A stretch of 64,000 nt of DNA from Bacillus thuringiensis (GCF_001182785.1 NZ_CP012099.1:4090501-4154500), one strand, 5' to 3'. Counted from the stretch's first letter, positions 37,906 to 50,401 are shown. The notes: generated from the sequence alone by a model not told the origin. Program-made: numbers and translations.

Positions 37906-38609
37906 GATAAAACCTCCTCTATCATTTTCATTTTCGCTTCTACTTCCGCACGCTTCGCTTTTGTTTCTTCAGAATTAGCCGCACGTTCTAACTGTTTTAA
38001 AATATTTTGGAAGTTTTTCAATTCCCCTTCCCATTTCTCACCAAAAGCTTCATTTTTCGCTTTTATTAGAAATGGCCCCATAAACAATCCCGCTTGCTTA
38101 TTTTCCGAGTAAGGTGCTTCGACATTTCCTCGCTCTCCTACTAAAATCTCGTAAATTTTCCCATCTTCTTTTACGATTTTTTCATGGATAAGCTCCCAAC
38201 CATTTTCAACAAACCATTCACGAATATGATGCGCTGCAATATTCGGCTGTAAAATTAAACGTGTTACACCTTCTAATTTTTCTTTACCACTTTCTAAAAT
38301 GTCACGAATTAACGCTCCACCCATTCCAGCAACCGTAATAACATCTACTTCTCCTGGCGCGATAACAGCTAATCCATTCCCTTTACGAACGTCTACTTTA
38401 TCTTGCAAACCACTTTCAGCCACAGTTGCTTGTGCAGAACGAAATGGTCCATCTACAACTTCTCCTGCAACTGCTTTTGTAGCAATATTATTTATAATTG
38501 TATAACACGGTAAATACGCATGATCCGATCCAATATCAGCAACTGTAGATCCTACCGGTATTTCACGTACAACTTCTTCTAATCGTTTTGAAAGCTTTAC
38601 TTCATTCAT
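37902..38609 (-). CDS. trmK: tRNA (adenine(22)-N1)-methyltransferase
   Basis: 235 residues. SAM-binding VADIGSDHAYLPCY (about 19-32), DVITVAGMGGALIRDIL and LQPNIAAHHIREW, then a C-terminal coiled-coil region (KRAEVEAKMKMIEEVL). Methylates A22 in certain tRNAs. Upstream of and coupled to yqfO, as in B. subtilis yqfN-yqfO. Confidence 0.9.
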   Translation of the reverse strand: MNEVKLSKRLEEVVREIPVGSTVADIGSDHAYLPCYTIINNIATKAVAGEVVDGPFRSAQATVAESGLQDKVDVRKGNGLAVIAPGEVDVITVAGMGGALIRDILESGKEKLEGVTRLILQPNIAAHHIREWFVENGWELIHEKIVKEDGKIYEILVGERGNVEAPYSENKQAGLFMGPFLIKAKNEAFGEKWEGELKNFQNILKQLERAANSEETKAKRAEVEAKMKMIEEVLS

Positions 38610-38728
38610 GTATTTCCATTACTCCTTCTCTTGTCAGTCTGTCTCCATGATAATGAATTTATAGTAGTTGTTGCAAGCCTATAACAACAATTCACTTCTC
38701 TATCATTTATCGTATTTTAGAAAATATA

Positions 38729-38762
38729 GAAAAACAAGCCCTTTGCATAAGCAAAAGACTTG
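38729..38762 (-). terminator. Terminator after cccA
   Basis: Imperfect stem CAAGTCTTTTGC / GCAAAGGGCTTG on the minus strand with loop TTAT and a following TTTTTC tract. Confidence 0.8.
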
Positions 38763-38774
38763 TCATACGGAACT

Positions 38775-39131
38775 TTATTTTTTCTTCGATAACCAATCAG
38801 CTACTTTAGTGGCTTGATCAGCTGGAACTATATTGGCAGGCATATTGCCCTTTCCTTTCGAAAGAATTTCTTTAATTTCATCCTTTGAAAGTTTCCCACC
38901 AATTTTTTGTAAGTTAGGTCCTACTGCCCCTTGTAACTGATCACCGTGGCAGCTCGTACAGCTTTGCTTCACAATATCCTCTGGTTTTGATGCTGTTTGT
39001 GCTGGCTTCCCGCCATTTTTTGCATCAGCTAACTCTTTAGATTTATTTAGCCCCTGAAATGAAAATACAAACATAACGATAATACCCAATGCTGCAATAA
39101 GAGCGAACGGAATCAGCGGATTACGTTTCAT
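38775..39131 (-). CDS. cccA: Cytochrome c-550
   Basis: 118 residues. An N-terminal membrane anchor ([18 protein letters not shown]), a lysine-rich linker, then a c-type heme domain with CTSCH (residues about 58-62) and a distal Met ligand in [11 protein letters not shown]. It carries electrons outside the membrane, towards a terminal oxidase. RBS GGGGGGAG before the ATG at 39131. Lies next to sigA, as in B. subtilis. Confidence 0.92.
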   Translation of the reverse strand: MKRNPLIPFALIAALGIIVMFVFSFQGLNKSKELADAKNGGKPAQTASKPEDIVKQSCTSCHGDQLQGAVGPNLQKIGGKLSKDEIKEILSKGKGNMPANIVPADQATKVADWLSKKK

Positions 39132-39471
39132 ATCTCTTCTCCCCCCTCTATACCCCTAAATAGTTAGATGATTCAGTCATTTCCATTGTACTTGAAAACG
39201 CTCTATCAGAAAAGAGTAAACTACTACTTGTTAGAAATATTCCATAAATTCAGTTTATTGTTTTTTATTGTCATATAGCTTATTATTTCGATAATTATTA
39301 ACGTTTCTCATCATATTTTTCGCTTTTCTACATATATTTTTGTATAGAATAAACAAAATTAATCGAAAAATCGAAAAATGAGCATTTGCAAATCAAAAGA
39401 CAATTCTGTAAAATAAATTACAAGAAATTGTAATCGTTGCCGATAGCTAAATTTTAACAAAAATTAACAAA
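39132..39471. other. Intergenic region between cccA and the sigA terminator
   Basis: About 340 bases with no gene. It holds the cccA promoter on the minus strand; TACAAT is visible about 50 bases upstream of the start but without a good -35. A hairpin-forming ATTACAA-GAAA-TTGTAAT lies at 39417-39434, with a short AATCGAAA direct repeat before it. Nothing else stands out. Confidence 0.5.
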
Positions 39472-39508
39472 ATAAAAAAGTTTACTTCACAAAGGTGAAG
39501 TAAACTTA
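39472..39508 (-). terminator. Terminator after sigA
   Basis: Thirteen-base arms AAGTTTACTTCAC / GTGAAGTAAACTT with a 4-base loop; T-rich on the minus strand. Confidence 0.92.
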
Positions 39509-39517
39509 AAAAATAAC

Positions 39518-40645
39518 CTATTCTAAGAAATCCTTAAGACGCTTACTACGACTTGGATGTCTTAATTTGCGAAGTGCTTTTGCTTCAATTTGACGGATAC
39601 GCTCTCTCGTTACGCCGAATACTTTCCCAACTTCTTCAAGCGTACGAGTTCGTCCATCATCTAAACCGAAACGAAGACGCAGAACATTTTCTTCACGATC
39701 TGTTAGTGTATCTAACACATCTTCTAATTGTTCTTTTAGCAATTCATAGGCTGCATGGTCCGCAGGCGATGTTGCTTCTTGGTCTTCAATAAAGTCACCT
39801 AAATGGGAGTCATCTTCTTCACCAATTGGTGTTTCAAGAGAAACTGGCTCCTGTGCAATTTTTAAGATTTCACGTACTTTTTCTGGAGCAAGATCCATTT
39901 CTTCACCAATCTCTTCAGGAGACGGTTCGCGACCTAAATCTTGTAATAATTGACGTTGTACACGAATTAACTTATTAATCGTTTCAACCATATGAACTGG
40001 AATACGAATTGTTCGCGCTTGGTCTGCAATCGCACGTGTAATAGCTTGGCGAATCCACCAAGTTGCATACGTACTAAATTTGAAACCTTTACGATAATCG
40101 AACTTTTCAACAGCTTTAATTAGACCCATATTACCTTCTTGAATTAAGTCTAAGAAAAGCATACCACGGCCTACGTAGCGCTTTGCAATACTTACTACAA
40201 GACGTAAGTTTGCTTCTGCAAGACGACGTTTCGCTTCTTCATCGCCTTCTTCAATACGCGTTGCAAGTCGAATTTCTTCTTCTGCAGATAGTAAGTCTAC
40301 ACGACCAATTTCTTTTAAATACATACGAACAGGATCGTTGATTTTAACCCCAGGTGGTACACTTAAATCATTGAGGTCAAACTCTTCTTCTGTTTTTGTA
40401 ATTTGGCGATTATTAGGGCCTTCTTCGTTGTCATTATCACCAACTAAGTCAATGCCTTGTTCACCTAAATATTCATAGTATTCATCCATTTGATCGGATT
40501 CAATTTCAAATCCATTCATGCGTTCTGCAATCTCTTCATATGTAAGAACGCCACGTTTTTTTCCGAGCTCAGTGAGTTGTTCCTTCACTTGCTCAAGGGT
40601 CATTTCAGTTTCAATTTGTTTAGAACGAGCTGGTTTGTCAGCCAT
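39518..40645 (-). CDS. sigA: RNA polymerase primary sigma factor SigA
   Basis: 375 residues. Region 1.1 is short. Region 1.2-2 includes [50 protein letters not shown]; region 4 ends [21 protein letters not shown]. These are the hallmarks of the housekeeping sigma-70. Downstream of dnaG by about 60 bases in the macromolecular-synthesis operon. Confidence 0.97.
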   Translation of the reverse strand: MADKPARSKQIETEMTLEQVKEQLTELGKKRGVLTYEEIAERMNGFEIESDQMDEYYEYLGEQGIDLVGDNDNEEGPNNRQITKTEEEFDLNDLSVPPGVKINDPVRMYLKEIGRVDLLSAEEEIRLATRIEEGDEEAKRRLAEANLRLVVSIAKRYVGRGMLFLDLIQEGNMGLIKAVEKFDYRKGFKFSTYATWWIRQAITRAIADQARTIRIPVHMVETINKLIRVQRQLLQDLGREPSPEEIGEEMDLAPEKVREILKIAQEPVSLETPIGEEDDSHLGDFIEDQEATSPADHAAYELLKEQLEDVLDTLTDREENVLRLRFGLDDGRTRTLEEVGKVFGVTRERIRQIEAKALRKLRHPSRSKRLKDFLE

Positions 40646-40704
40646 CTGTTCCCCTCCTTACGCGAGATACAAACATTCATTATACTAAAACTTTATCAAA
40701 AAAG

Positions 40705-42501
40705 CTATTTTCTCGCTTTTTGATTTTGTAAATATGCTACATAATATTTAGCAGCCTCTACAGGATCTGTTTTTTCCATTTGTTTCACTTTAAAGATGAT
40801 CTCCATCTTTTCAAGTTTTTCCTGATGCCGTCTAAGCGTCTCCAGATGGCCTTGCAACACTTCTTCTGTGTATTCTGGATTAATAAATTCATCCGTCGAA
40901 ATATCAGTGATAATATTTTTCAACTTTTCATCAGAGAGCCAACTTAGAAATGTTCCGACTGAAGGTTCATTTCCCTTTTCATAATATGCGTATAGTTCAT
41001 ATAAAATCCCTTTATGTTCTTCTGTATGAAAATCTTCTATATGGGATTCCATACGAACAGCTACTTCTGCACTTTGCAACATATGGTAAATAATTTCTCT
41101 TTCCGCTCTTTCAAAACCTGTTAACTTCGGTTTTGTTTGAACGACTTGAGACGGTTTAGCAACCTGCTTTATTTGTTTTTGCTGTACCTTTTGTTCTTTG
41201 CGATATTGGTGCAATTGATTCAAAAGCGTTTCCATTGAATACGAAAACTCTTGCGACAATGACTTCAAATATGACTCTGCCTGCATCGCATCTTGTAACA
41301 ACGATAACTCTTTTAAAACACTTTTCACATATTCTTCTTTGCCAGACTCATCTTGCAAATTTTTCCCTAAACGCAAATAATTTATTTTAAAACCAACAAA
41401 ACTCATACTTGATTTCACAAGATTTTCAAAAGCGGTAGTCCCATATTGTTGCACATATTCATCAGGATCAAGCTTATCTGGCAAGGATGTGACTTTCACT
41501 TGGCAACCAACTTTTAGCAATAATTGCCCTGCTTTCATCGTCGCTTCTCGCCCTGCTTTATCACCATCATAGCAAAGAACAACAGTTTCAACGTTACGTC
41601 GCAGAAGTTTTGCTTGTTCTTCAGTTAAAGCTGTTCCCATTGTCGCAACAGCTTCTTCCACACCACTTTTTACCGCAGCTAGTACATCGGCATATCCTTC
41701 AAAAAGAACCACTTGCCCACGTTTTCTAATAAACGGTCTTGCTTGGTGGAAGTTATACAACAATTTACTTTTGTGAAAAATCGGCGTTTCGGGGCTATTT
41801 AAATATTTCGGAGTGTCATCTCCTAACGCCCTTCCACTAAACGCTATCACCTTACCTTGTAACGTATAGATCGGGAACATAACTCTTCCACGGAAGCGAT
41901 CGTAATGACTACCATCCTTCTCACTTCTTATTAGAAGGCCAGCTTGTTCCATACTAGACAGCGATAAACCTCTTTTTTGTAAAATTTTCGTCGCTGCATC
42001 CCAAGCAGGTGATGCATAACCAATTTCAAACTTCTCAATCATCTCTTTCGTAATACCACGGTTTAATAAATATGAAAGTGCTTCATTTCCTTCTTCCGTA
42101 TTTACTAATAAATGATGATAATACTTTTTCAATAATTCATGAGCTTGTTGCATGATGACAGTGTCATCAGATATCTCTTCTTGTTGTCCTTGCCCTGATG
42201 TATACTCTGCAACCGCAATTCCATTTCTTTCGCCTAGCTTTTGAACAGCCTCGGTAAAAGCCAGTCCTTCCATTTTCATTAGAAAGGAAAATACATTTCC
42301 ACCTTCTCCACATCCGAAGCAATGAAAAATTTGCTTATCAGATGAAACAGAGAATGAAGGAGAATTCTCACCATGAAATGGACAAAGGCCGAAATAGTTA
42401 CGCCCCTGTTTTCTAAGTTGAACGTATTCACCAATGACTTCTACAATATCGGATGATGTCCGAATCTGTTCAACAACTTCTTCGGGAATTCTGTTCCCCA
42501 T
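40705..42501 (-). CDS. dnaG: DNA primase
   Basis: 598 residues. CHC2 zinc finger (CPFHGENSPSFSVSSDKQ then FHCFGCG, about 40-64), Toprim domain with VVLFEGYADVLA and CYDGDKAGREA, and a C-terminal DnaB-interacting helical domain. Makes RNA primers for replication. Start ATG at 42501 with GGAGATGGAG. Probably in operon with sigA. Confidence 0.96.
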   Translation of the reverse strand: MGNRIPEEVVEQIRTSSDIVEVIGEYVQLRKQGRNYFGLCPFHGENSPSFSVSSDKQIFHCFGCGEGGNVFSFLMKMEGLAFTEAVQKLGERNGIAVAEYTSGQGQQEEISDDTVIMQQAHELLKKYYHHLLVNTEEGNEALSYLLNRGITKEMIEKFEIGYASPAWDAATKILQKRGLSLSSMEQAGLLIRSEKDGSHYDRFRGRVMFPIYTLQGKVIAFSGRALGDDTPKYLNSPETPIFHKSKLLYNFHQARPFIRKRGQVVLFEGYADVLAAVKSGVEEAVATMGTALTEEQAKLLRRNVETVVLCYDGDKAGREATMKAGQLLLKVGCQVKVTSLPDKLDPDEYVQQYGTTAFENLVKSSMSFVGFKINYLRLGKNLQDESGKEEYVKSVLKELSLLQDAMQAESYLKSLSQEFSYSMETLLNQLHQYRKEQKVQQKQIKQVAKPSQVVQTKPKLTGFERAEREIIYHMLQSAEVAVRMESHIEDFHTEEHKGILYELYAYYEKGNEPSVGTFLSWLSDEKLKNIITDISTDEFINPEYTEEVLQGHLETLRRHQEKLEKMEIIFKVKQMEKTDPVEAAKYYVAYLQNQKARK

Positions 42502-42527
42502 AACTCCATCTCCGTGTCGTATTTTGT

Positions 42528-42554
42528 ATTCGATATAAATTTAAAAATTCCTTT
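42528..42554 (-). promoter_or_regulatory. Candidate sigma-H promoter upstream of dnaG-sigA
   Basis: Minus strand AAAGGAATT (-35), 11-base spacer, ATCGAAT (-10). This fits the sigma-H consensus RnAGGAwww-N11-12-RnnGAAT and lies about 30 bases before the dnaG start. In B. subtilis the sigA operon is known to have a sigma-H promoter, which supports the call; the exact position there may differ. Confidence 0.65.
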
Positions 42555-42582
42555 ATAATTCGACAATATTTTTCTAAACTTG

Positions 42583-43126
42583 TTAGAAAGTGTTGCCGAT
42601 TACATTGTATAAACGATTTTGAACCTTTCCTATAGGTCCTTTATCTGCATAAATCGCATATACATACTTGCTATATAAAATTGTATACATTTGCTCATCT
42701 GTTACAAATGTATCTCTTAGAAACAATACATATACACCTTTTTACAAGAAGAGTAGCAAGCCACATATACTGTTTGATCTTGAGATCTGTAACTTTTTCA
42801 TGTTGATCCATATAACAATCAACTCCATTTTGTTCAGTATCTACAATGATCCAATTGCCTTGCTATTTCCTTAAAGGATGAGCATATGATGCGACAAACA
42901 AAATTCCGACATGAAATTCCGCTCCAACTTGCACAATTTCAGCCTTCACGGGATATACATCTACACCAACTAATATGTTGTTGATGTTTTGCATATTTCT
43001 GTATTCTACATCCCTTCTGTGAATCCTTCCATAATGTGCGTTTTCTTGTATAGATTTTGTCGATTTAACGTAATTACATGTCTTTTTCGTAAATCCTATC
43101 CCTAGTTTATTCTGAAAAATTAAAGT
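42583..43126 (-). pseudogene. Decayed protein-coding gene of unknown family
   Basis: Reading the minus strand, an open frame runs from 43126 through VEYRNMQNINNILVGVDV, then HPLRK, hits TAG at 42863-42865, and continues in the same frame with QGNWIIVDTEQNGVDCYMD to about 42745. There the frame must shift at an A5 run to give KGVYVLFLRDTFVTDEQMY and then VYAIYADKGPIG, ending VQNRLYNVIGNTF and TAA at 42583. No start codon with a ribosome-binding site is evident. One stop plus one frameshift in otherwise protein-like sequence indicate a dead gene. I do not recognise the family. Confidence 0.7.
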
Positions 43127-43330
43127 CTAAACGTAAAATATAGGTTTTTATCACAATTTTTTATTATAATATATTTTCTTCAACTACGCTACATATCCCT
43201 TTATTTTTTCATCTTACATTTCAGGATGACAAACTCACATCTTGAATATACTAAAAGACAAAGGAGTATAAGTATAACCATTACACTACAATCTATTACA
43301 AAATCCATAGGTATCATATTTCACACGAGC
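43127..43330. other. Non-coding remainder of the gap between ppsR and dnaG
   Basis: AT-rich. A 35-codon minus-strand frame (43201-43308) encodes a hydrophobic peptide with no ribosome-binding site and may be chance or a remnant of the decayed gene. No other feature seen. Confidence 0.4.
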
Positions 43331-43361
43331 GAAAAAAGCACATTCACCTTTGGTAAATGTG

Positions 43362-43363
<2 letters not shown>
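43331..43363 (-). terminator. Terminator after ppsR
   Basis: AGCACATT / AATGTGCT stem, T6 tract on the minus strand, overlapping the ppsR stop at 43362-43364. Confidence 0.85.
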
Positions 43364-44183
<820 letters not shown>

Positions 44184-44203
44184 TCACTTTAAACAAATTA
44201 CAC

Positions 44204-44839
44204 TTATTCGTTATTTACTAAATTTACAAACGCGCGTGTAATATTTGTTTTTGTAATTCGCCCAATCACTTCTAAACCTTGTTTCGTATCTTTTACAACT
44301 GGCATTGCATCAATCTGTCTTTCTATTAATTCCATCGCAATATCATATAAAGAATCCTCTCTACGACACATCGCAATGTTTGGCATCCTTGTCATGATAA
44401 TATTAACCGGAAGAGAGGTTAAATCCTGCTTTCCTAAGCTCGCTCTTAATAAATCTTTACGAGACACAACACCAACTAATAGAGTCATCTGATCTACAAC
44501 GAACAATGTACCAACGTCCTCTAAAAACATCGTACAAATTGCATCGTATACGGAAACATTTTTATCAATTACAACCGGTCTAGATTGATAATCTTGTACT
44601 TTAATTTTCTTAACAGCTTCAGATAATAGCTGCCCCCCAGTTTTACCCGTATAAAAATAACCTACGCGTGGACGTGCTTCTAAATAACCAGCCATCGTTA
44701 AAATTGCTAAGTCTGGTCTTAGCGTCGCACGTGTTAGACCCAATTGCGCTGCAATTGATTCCCCTGTAATAGGACCGTGATCTTTTACAATCTGAATGAT
44801 ATGTTCTTGCCGTTTATTCAGCTCTATGATAATCACCAC
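44204..44839 (-). CDS. ccpN: CcpN gluconeogenesis repressor (HTH plus two CBS domains)
   Basis: About 207-211 residues. HTH at the N-terminus (ITGESIAAQLGLTRATLRPDLAI), then two CBS domains (VYDAICTMFLEDVGTLFVVD and MPNIAMCRREDSLYDIAMEL). Represses gluconeogenic genes in glycolytic conditions. The 5' end is unclear: two in-frame GTG codons (44839, 44836) fall inside a strong ribosome-binding site (AAAGGTGGTGAT), and the next codons before IELNKRQ are ATT, ATC and ATA. Translation may begin at one of those, giving roughly M-E-L-N-K-R-Q. Confidence 0.9.
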   Translation of the reverse strand: MVIIIELNKRQEHIIQIVKDHGPITGESIAAQLGLTRATLRPDLAILTMAGYLEARPRVGYFYTGKTGGQLLSEAVKKIKVQDYQSRPVVIDKNVSVYDAICTMFLEDVGTLFVVDQMTLLVGVVSRKDLLRASLGKQDLTSLPVNIIMTRMPNIAMCRREDSLYDIAMELIERQIDAMPVVKDTKQGLEVIGRITKTNITRAFVNLVNNE

Positions 44840-44916
44840 CTTTAATGCACAACGAAAAAAGTTATACTATCTCTTAAATATTATATACTAAATATGCTAT
44901 TCGAAAAAGAAAGTAT

Positions 44917-44939
44917 GTAAAAAGGACCGTATACGGCCC
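44917..44939 (-). terminator. Terminator after recO
   Basis: Near-palindrome GGGCCGTATACGGTCC on the minus strand followed by TTTTTAC, five bases past the recO stop. Confidence 0.75.
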
Positions 44940-44943
44940 AAAA

Positions 44944-45690
44944 TTATATTTGAAACTTATCAAGTTGTTCTAAAAAACGTCTTGATTTCAAATAAATTCC
45001 GCAATATTCATCATAATATGTATTCAATACTAAACGCATTTGTTTTTTTGTGCTATCCTTTACCGATACATTTCCGAGCCTATGTAAATCGAAATGGAAG
45101 AAAAGACGTAATAATTTATGAACAGCTTCTCCTACCGGTATACGATATGGGTCTTGCTCTGCATGACGTGAGCACAGAAAACCGCCTTCCCTGACGGAGA
45201 AGGCGACAAAGTCTGTTTCTTGATGACAAATCGCACATGTATCAAAGTACGGGCGCATCCCTAATACCGGAAGCATTTTCGTTTGATAAATTAATGATAA
45301 TACTTCTGAATCAACACCCTCACACATATAATGCAACGTTTGATATAACATTTCAAATAAATACGGATTATGTTTTTTATCTTCTGTTGCTTTATCAGTT
45401 AACTCGACAATAAATGATGCATAAGCAGTTAAAAATATATCCTCGCGAATTTCTTTCATAGTTGAAATAATCTCGCCTTGTTGCAATGTTCCAAGCCCAG
45501 ATCCCATTTGAATAAGAAAATGGCCATGTGTCATTAGTTGCGACACAGATGCTAACCGGCTTTTCGGCTTTTTTGCCCCTCTTGCCATTGCACTTATCTT
45601 ACCAAGTTCTCTTGAGAATATTGTAACAATCTTGTTCGTTTCTCCGTAATCTGTCGTACGGATAACGATGCCCTCAACTTTTTGAAACAT
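44944..45690 (-). CDS. recO: DNA repair protein RecO
   Basis: 248 residues. N-terminal OB fold ([24 protein letters not shown]) and C-terminal helical domain with a zinc-binding CAIC...FLCSRH cluster. Loads RecA in gap repair with RecR. I chose the ATG at 45690 with GGATGGTGA upstream over the frame start at 45717. In B. subtilis glyQ-glyS follow; here they are absent and ccpN comes next. Confidence 0.93.
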
Positions 45691-45723
45691 GTTCGTCACC
45701 ATCCAAGGTTTGAACAAAACGGG

Positions 45724-45867
45724 TCAAGAAATTGGAGAGTCTAGATGCGCTAGCTCCTCTTCATGTTGATCCATCTCATCGTTTACGTCTTTTTCCATTT
45801 CTTTCAAAAGCAAGTACGTTTCAATGCTTCCTGTTTTGGAGAAAAACTTCCAGGTAAAATCTAGCAT
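45724..45867 (-). CDS. yqzL: Small YqzL-family protein
   Basis: 47 residues, MLDFTWKFFSKTGSIETYL... ending EELAHLDSPIS. Similar in length, start and tryptophan-containing N-terminus to B. subtilis YqzL, and in the same place between era and recO. AAGGTGG precedes the ATG at 45867. Function unknown. Confidence 0.85.
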   Translation of the reverse strand: MLDFTWKFFSKTGSIETYLLLKEMEKDVNDEMDQHEEELAHLDSPIS

Positions 45868-45984
45868 AAGAATCCACCTTTCTCAATAAGCGTAGCCTAT
45901 AAACCAATTTCCTTTGTTGTTATTAAATTGACCCATTTTGTCCATTTTCATGTGAGAAAAATTTTTCCTAATTTATCAAAGTTC

Positions 45985-46027
45985 ATAAAAACCAATAATC
46001 AGTGGATGAACCAACCATCCACTGATT
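45985..46027 (-). terminator. Terminator after era
   Basis: Twelve-base arms AATCAGTGGATG / CATCCACTGATT with a 7-base loop; the minus strand continues ATTGGTTTTTATG. Separates era from yqzL-recO. Confidence 0.85.
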
Positions 46028-46043
46028 ACAACTTTACTCTATT

Positions 46044-47385
<1,342 letters not shown>

Positions 47386-47439
47386 TCATTAAAGGCCCTT
47401 ACAGCACTTCCAAAGCTTAATAAAAGCTTCGGAATGCAA

Positions 47440-47793
47440 CTATACCATATACGGTAAAAAGATAATAGCACCAATTATAACAGCTATAATTGCAAACAAT
47501 AAAACCGCTCCTGCCGCAACATCCTTTGCAATTTTTGCAAACGGATGAATATCGGCAGTCGCTAAATCTACCGTTTTTTCCACAGCCGTATTTACCATCT
47601 CTAAACTCATTACACTCCCTATTACAATAAGTAATATCATCCACTCTATTTTCGTAATATGGAAATAAAAGCCGCAGCATATAACAATGACTGCGGCTAA
47701 ATAATGGATTTTCATATTTCGTTCATGACGAAAACAAAAGAATATACCAGCTATAGCATATCCAAAACTATCTATAAGTTTTCCTTTTTTCAT
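47440..47793 (-). CDS. dgkA: Undecaprenol kinase / diacylglycerol kinase family
   Basis: 117 residues with three to four membrane helices; the active-site motif [15 protein letters not shown] is clear. Gram-positive members phosphorylate undecaprenol for cell-wall lipid carrier recycling. Overlaps the end of ybeY by four bases (ATGA). Confidence 0.92.
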   Translation of the reverse strand: MKKGKLIDSFGYAIAGIFFCFRHERNMKIHYLAAVIVICCGFYFHITKIEWMILLIVIGSVMSLEMVNTAVEKTVDLATADIHPFAKIAKDVAAGAVLLFAIIAVIIGAIIFLPYMV

Positions 47794-48260
47794 CGTCCTA
47801 ATCCAAAAGCTTCTAAAATTTCTTTTTGTCTTCCGAACATTTCTTTTTCATCATCTTCAGTCATGTGATCATAACCAAGTAAATGTAAAAAGCCATGCAA
47901 CGCCAAAAATCCAAGTTCACGATCGAAAGAATGTCCGTACTCTTCAGCTTGCTCTTTCGCCCTCGGAATAGAGATAATAAGATCACCTAACATGCGCGGC
48001 ATCTCTGCACCAACAATCTCCATTTCTCCTTCTCCCATCTCTTCCATGGCAAAGGATATTACATCTGTAGGTTGATCTTTATCTCGGTAATCACGATTAA
48101 TTTCTCTAATGCGCTCATTATCTACAAATGTCACCGATACCTCCGCACCATCCTCGATATTTTCCATTTGAGCTGCTTTTTCTAACACTTCACGAATTAA
48201 ACTCATATACTCTTCTTTTACTTCTTCTGTTTCATCAATAAAATCAATTAACAAACTCAT
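47790..48260 (-). CDS. ybeY: Endoribonuclease YbeY (rRNA maturation)
   Basis: 156 residues. The zinc motif [11 protein letters not shown] (H3xH5xH, about 122-132) is intact, as is DVISFAMEE. Acts in 16S rRNA 3' maturation and ribosome quality control. Overlaps pgpH by four bases. Confidence 0.95.
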   Translation of the reverse strand: MSLLIDFIDETEEVKEEYMSLIREVLEKAAQMENIEDGAEVSVTFVDNERIREINRDYRDKDQPTDVISFAMEEMGEGEMEIVGAEMPRMLGDLIISIPRAKEQAEEYGHSFDRELGFLALHGFLHLLGYDHMTEDDEKEMFGRQKEILEAFGLGR

Positions 48261-50401
48261 TCTTTCTCCTTTTCTTCCGGAGGTTCCGGATATGTAATAC
48301 GCGAATGGAAAATACCATTTAACGTTTCACACAACGTTTTTCCAACGATTTGTAGTTCCTTAAACGTCAAATCACATTCACTAAATTGACCGTCTTGCAG
48401 TCGATCTTTAATAATACTTTGCACCAAATTATTAATTTGTTCTGGCGTTGGGTGATTCATAGAACGTACCGCAGCTTCTACACTATCAGCAATACCAACA
48501 ATTGCCGATTCTTTCGAAGTTGCTTTTGAACCTGGATAACGGAACATCTCTTCTGTATATTTTTCTTTATCTTCTTTAATAGCTTTATAATAAAAATATT
48601 TCAGTAACGTTGTACCGTGATGTTGCCCAGCGATATCAATAATTTCTTGTGGAATATGATATTCTTCGAGCATTCTTACTCCATCCGTTACGTGAGCAAT
48701 TATAATATCTTTACTCGTTACAGGATCTAATTTATCATGCGGGTTTTCAATTCCCATTTGGTTTTCAATAAAGAATTGCGGTTGTACTGTTTTTCCTACA
48801 TCATGATAATATGCCCCTACACGCGCTAATACACCATTTGCCCCGACTGCTTCACAAGCAGCCTCAGAAAGATTCGCTACCATTACACTATGATGATATG
48901 TCCCTGGCGCTTCTAACAAAATTCTGCGTAAAAGCGGATGATTTGGACTTGATAGTTCCATAAGCTTCATACTTGATACGATTCCAAGTCCACTTTCTAA
49001 ATATGGTAAAATCCCCATAGCCAAAACGGATGATATAATCCCTGAAAGTGAAGCCATTAATAATTGCGTACCAATTTCAAGAGGCGAAAAATTCCCATTA
49101 CGTAATAATAAGAGCGCCGCTAATACGACTACATTTAATACAGAAACGAGTATACCAGCTTGTAAAATCATTGTACGACGATTTTTTTCTCGCAAGAAAA
49201 TACTAACCGATAATGAACTTAACAATACGTAAATCCCTACACTATAATTTAATGTACTCGTTACTCCTTCATTAAACATAATACTTCCGCATACAGAAAA
49301 AATCATACTCGTTAAAAAGACAAATCGATCACCAATCATTAGTTTTACAAGTATTGTTCCCATCGCAACTGGGACAACATATGCAATCCCTGCATATTCA
49401 AGTTTTTGAAATAAACTAATGATTTTCATTAAGACGATTGTAATAGACAAAATTGTAATATACGCTAAAACATACGGTCTATCTTCTCTTTTTCTCTTCA
49501 AAAATAATTCAAATTGTTTATGCATAAAGTATAGTAACACACCAATGAGTACCGCTAATCCAACATAAGGTTGAAAGCCGTTCCCTTTTTCTAACAAACC
49601 AACTAATTTCAACTGATTATACACATCACTTGAAATTGTTTCACCTTCTCTAACAAGAACTTGCCCTTGAAGAATATAAACAGGTGGAACTAAATCTTCC
49701 TCTGCTTTTCTCTTCTCTTTCGTTAAGGTCGGGTCATAAAAATAGTTCGCTGAAATCGCATATCTTCCTAGCGCCTTAATTGACTCTTTTAAACCATTAT
49801 CAACATTAACACTATTCATCTCACTTACATATCGTTCTTTCGCATCTTTCAATTCGTCCATTTTAATATGCTCAGTCATGATACTATTAATCGCTGTGAC
49901 CGCAGCATCTTTCGCTAATACTAATTGGCTCGAATCTGCATTAATCAAATTTAGTAAGTTTGAATCAGATAATTCTTTCGTTAAGTCAGTGGGTAGTTTC
50001 TTTTTTAACTTGTCCACTTTCTCAGCATCAGTCATCTTTTTTTGATCATCCGGTCCAACAGCTTTAATCTCTTGCACCACTTCATCTACTTTAGCAAAGA
50101 CGTCATTCACAATATCAACTTTATTTTGTTTATACTCACTTTTATATGTATATTGATCTTCAACTTTTGTAGCGGCTTCTTTTTTCTTTTTATCCGTTGT
50201 AACTTTATCTTCAATTTTTATAGGAGAATGGATTGTCTTTTTCGCAATAGAATACATGTTAACATCTAATTGCTCTGGTTTTACATTATTCATAAGCGCA
50301 AAAAACAGCACTGCTCCTAATACAACGTAAGAAATCCAACTTAGTTTTTTCGAATGTTGTAAATTACGAAACCACTTAGAAATTTCTTGAGATCTTGACA
50401 T
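48257..50401 (-). CDS. pgpH: 7TM-HD cyclic-di-AMP phosphodiesterase PgpH
   Basis: 714 residues. N-terminal membrane segment, a large extracellular 7TMR-HDED domain (about 50-280), seven membrane helices (about 285-470), then an HD domain with [20 protein letters not shown] (the His-Asp pair) and AGQHHGTT. Listeria PgpH hydrolyses cyclic di-AMP. Equivalent of B. subtilis YqfF. Confidence 0.9.
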   Translation of the reverse strand: MSRSQEISKWFRNLQHSKKLSWISYVVLGAVLFFALMNNVKPEQLDVNMYSIAKKTIHSPIKIEDKVTTDKKKKEAATKVEDQYTYKSEYKQNKVDIVNDVFAKVDEVVQEIKAVGPDDQKKMTDAEKVDKLKKKLPTDLTKELSDSNLLNLINADSSQLVLAKDAAVTAINSIMTEHIKMDELKDAKERYVSEMNSVNVDNGLKESIKALGRYAISANYFYDPTLTKEKRKAEEDLVPPVYILQGQVLVREGETISSDVYNQLKLVGLLEKGNGFQPYVGLAVLIGVLLYFMHKQFELFLKRKREDRPYVLAYITILSITIVLMKIISLFQKLEYAGIAYVVPVAMGTILVKLMIGDRFVFLTSMIFSVCGSIMFNEGVTSTLNYSVGIYVLLSSLSVSIFLREKNRRTMILQAGILVSVLNVVVLAALLLLRNGNFSPLEIGTQLLMASLSGIISSVLAMGILPYLESGLGIVSSMKLMELSSPNHPLLRRILLEAPGTYHHSVMVANLSEAACEAVGANGVLARVGAYYHDVGKTVQPQFFIENQMGIENPHDKLDPVTSKDIIIAHVTDGVRMLEEYHIPQEIIDIAGQHHGTTLLKYFYYKAIKEDKEKYTEEMFRYPGSKATSKESAIVGIADSVEAAVRSMNHPTPEQINNLVQSIIKDRLQDGQFSECDLTFKELQIVGKTLCETLNGIFHSRITYPEPPEEKEKE

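Noticed and set aside
42668..42874. Plus-strand 68-codon frame and a 33-codon frame at about 42885 with a GGATGAG upstream
   Set aside because: Both are antisense to the decayed minus-strand gene; their composition is low-complexity and no family is recognisable.
43201..43308. 35-residue hydrophobic minus-strand peptide starting MDFVIDCSVMVILI
   Set aside because: No ribosome-binding site or promoter; downstream of the ppsR terminator; could be chance in AT-rich DNA.
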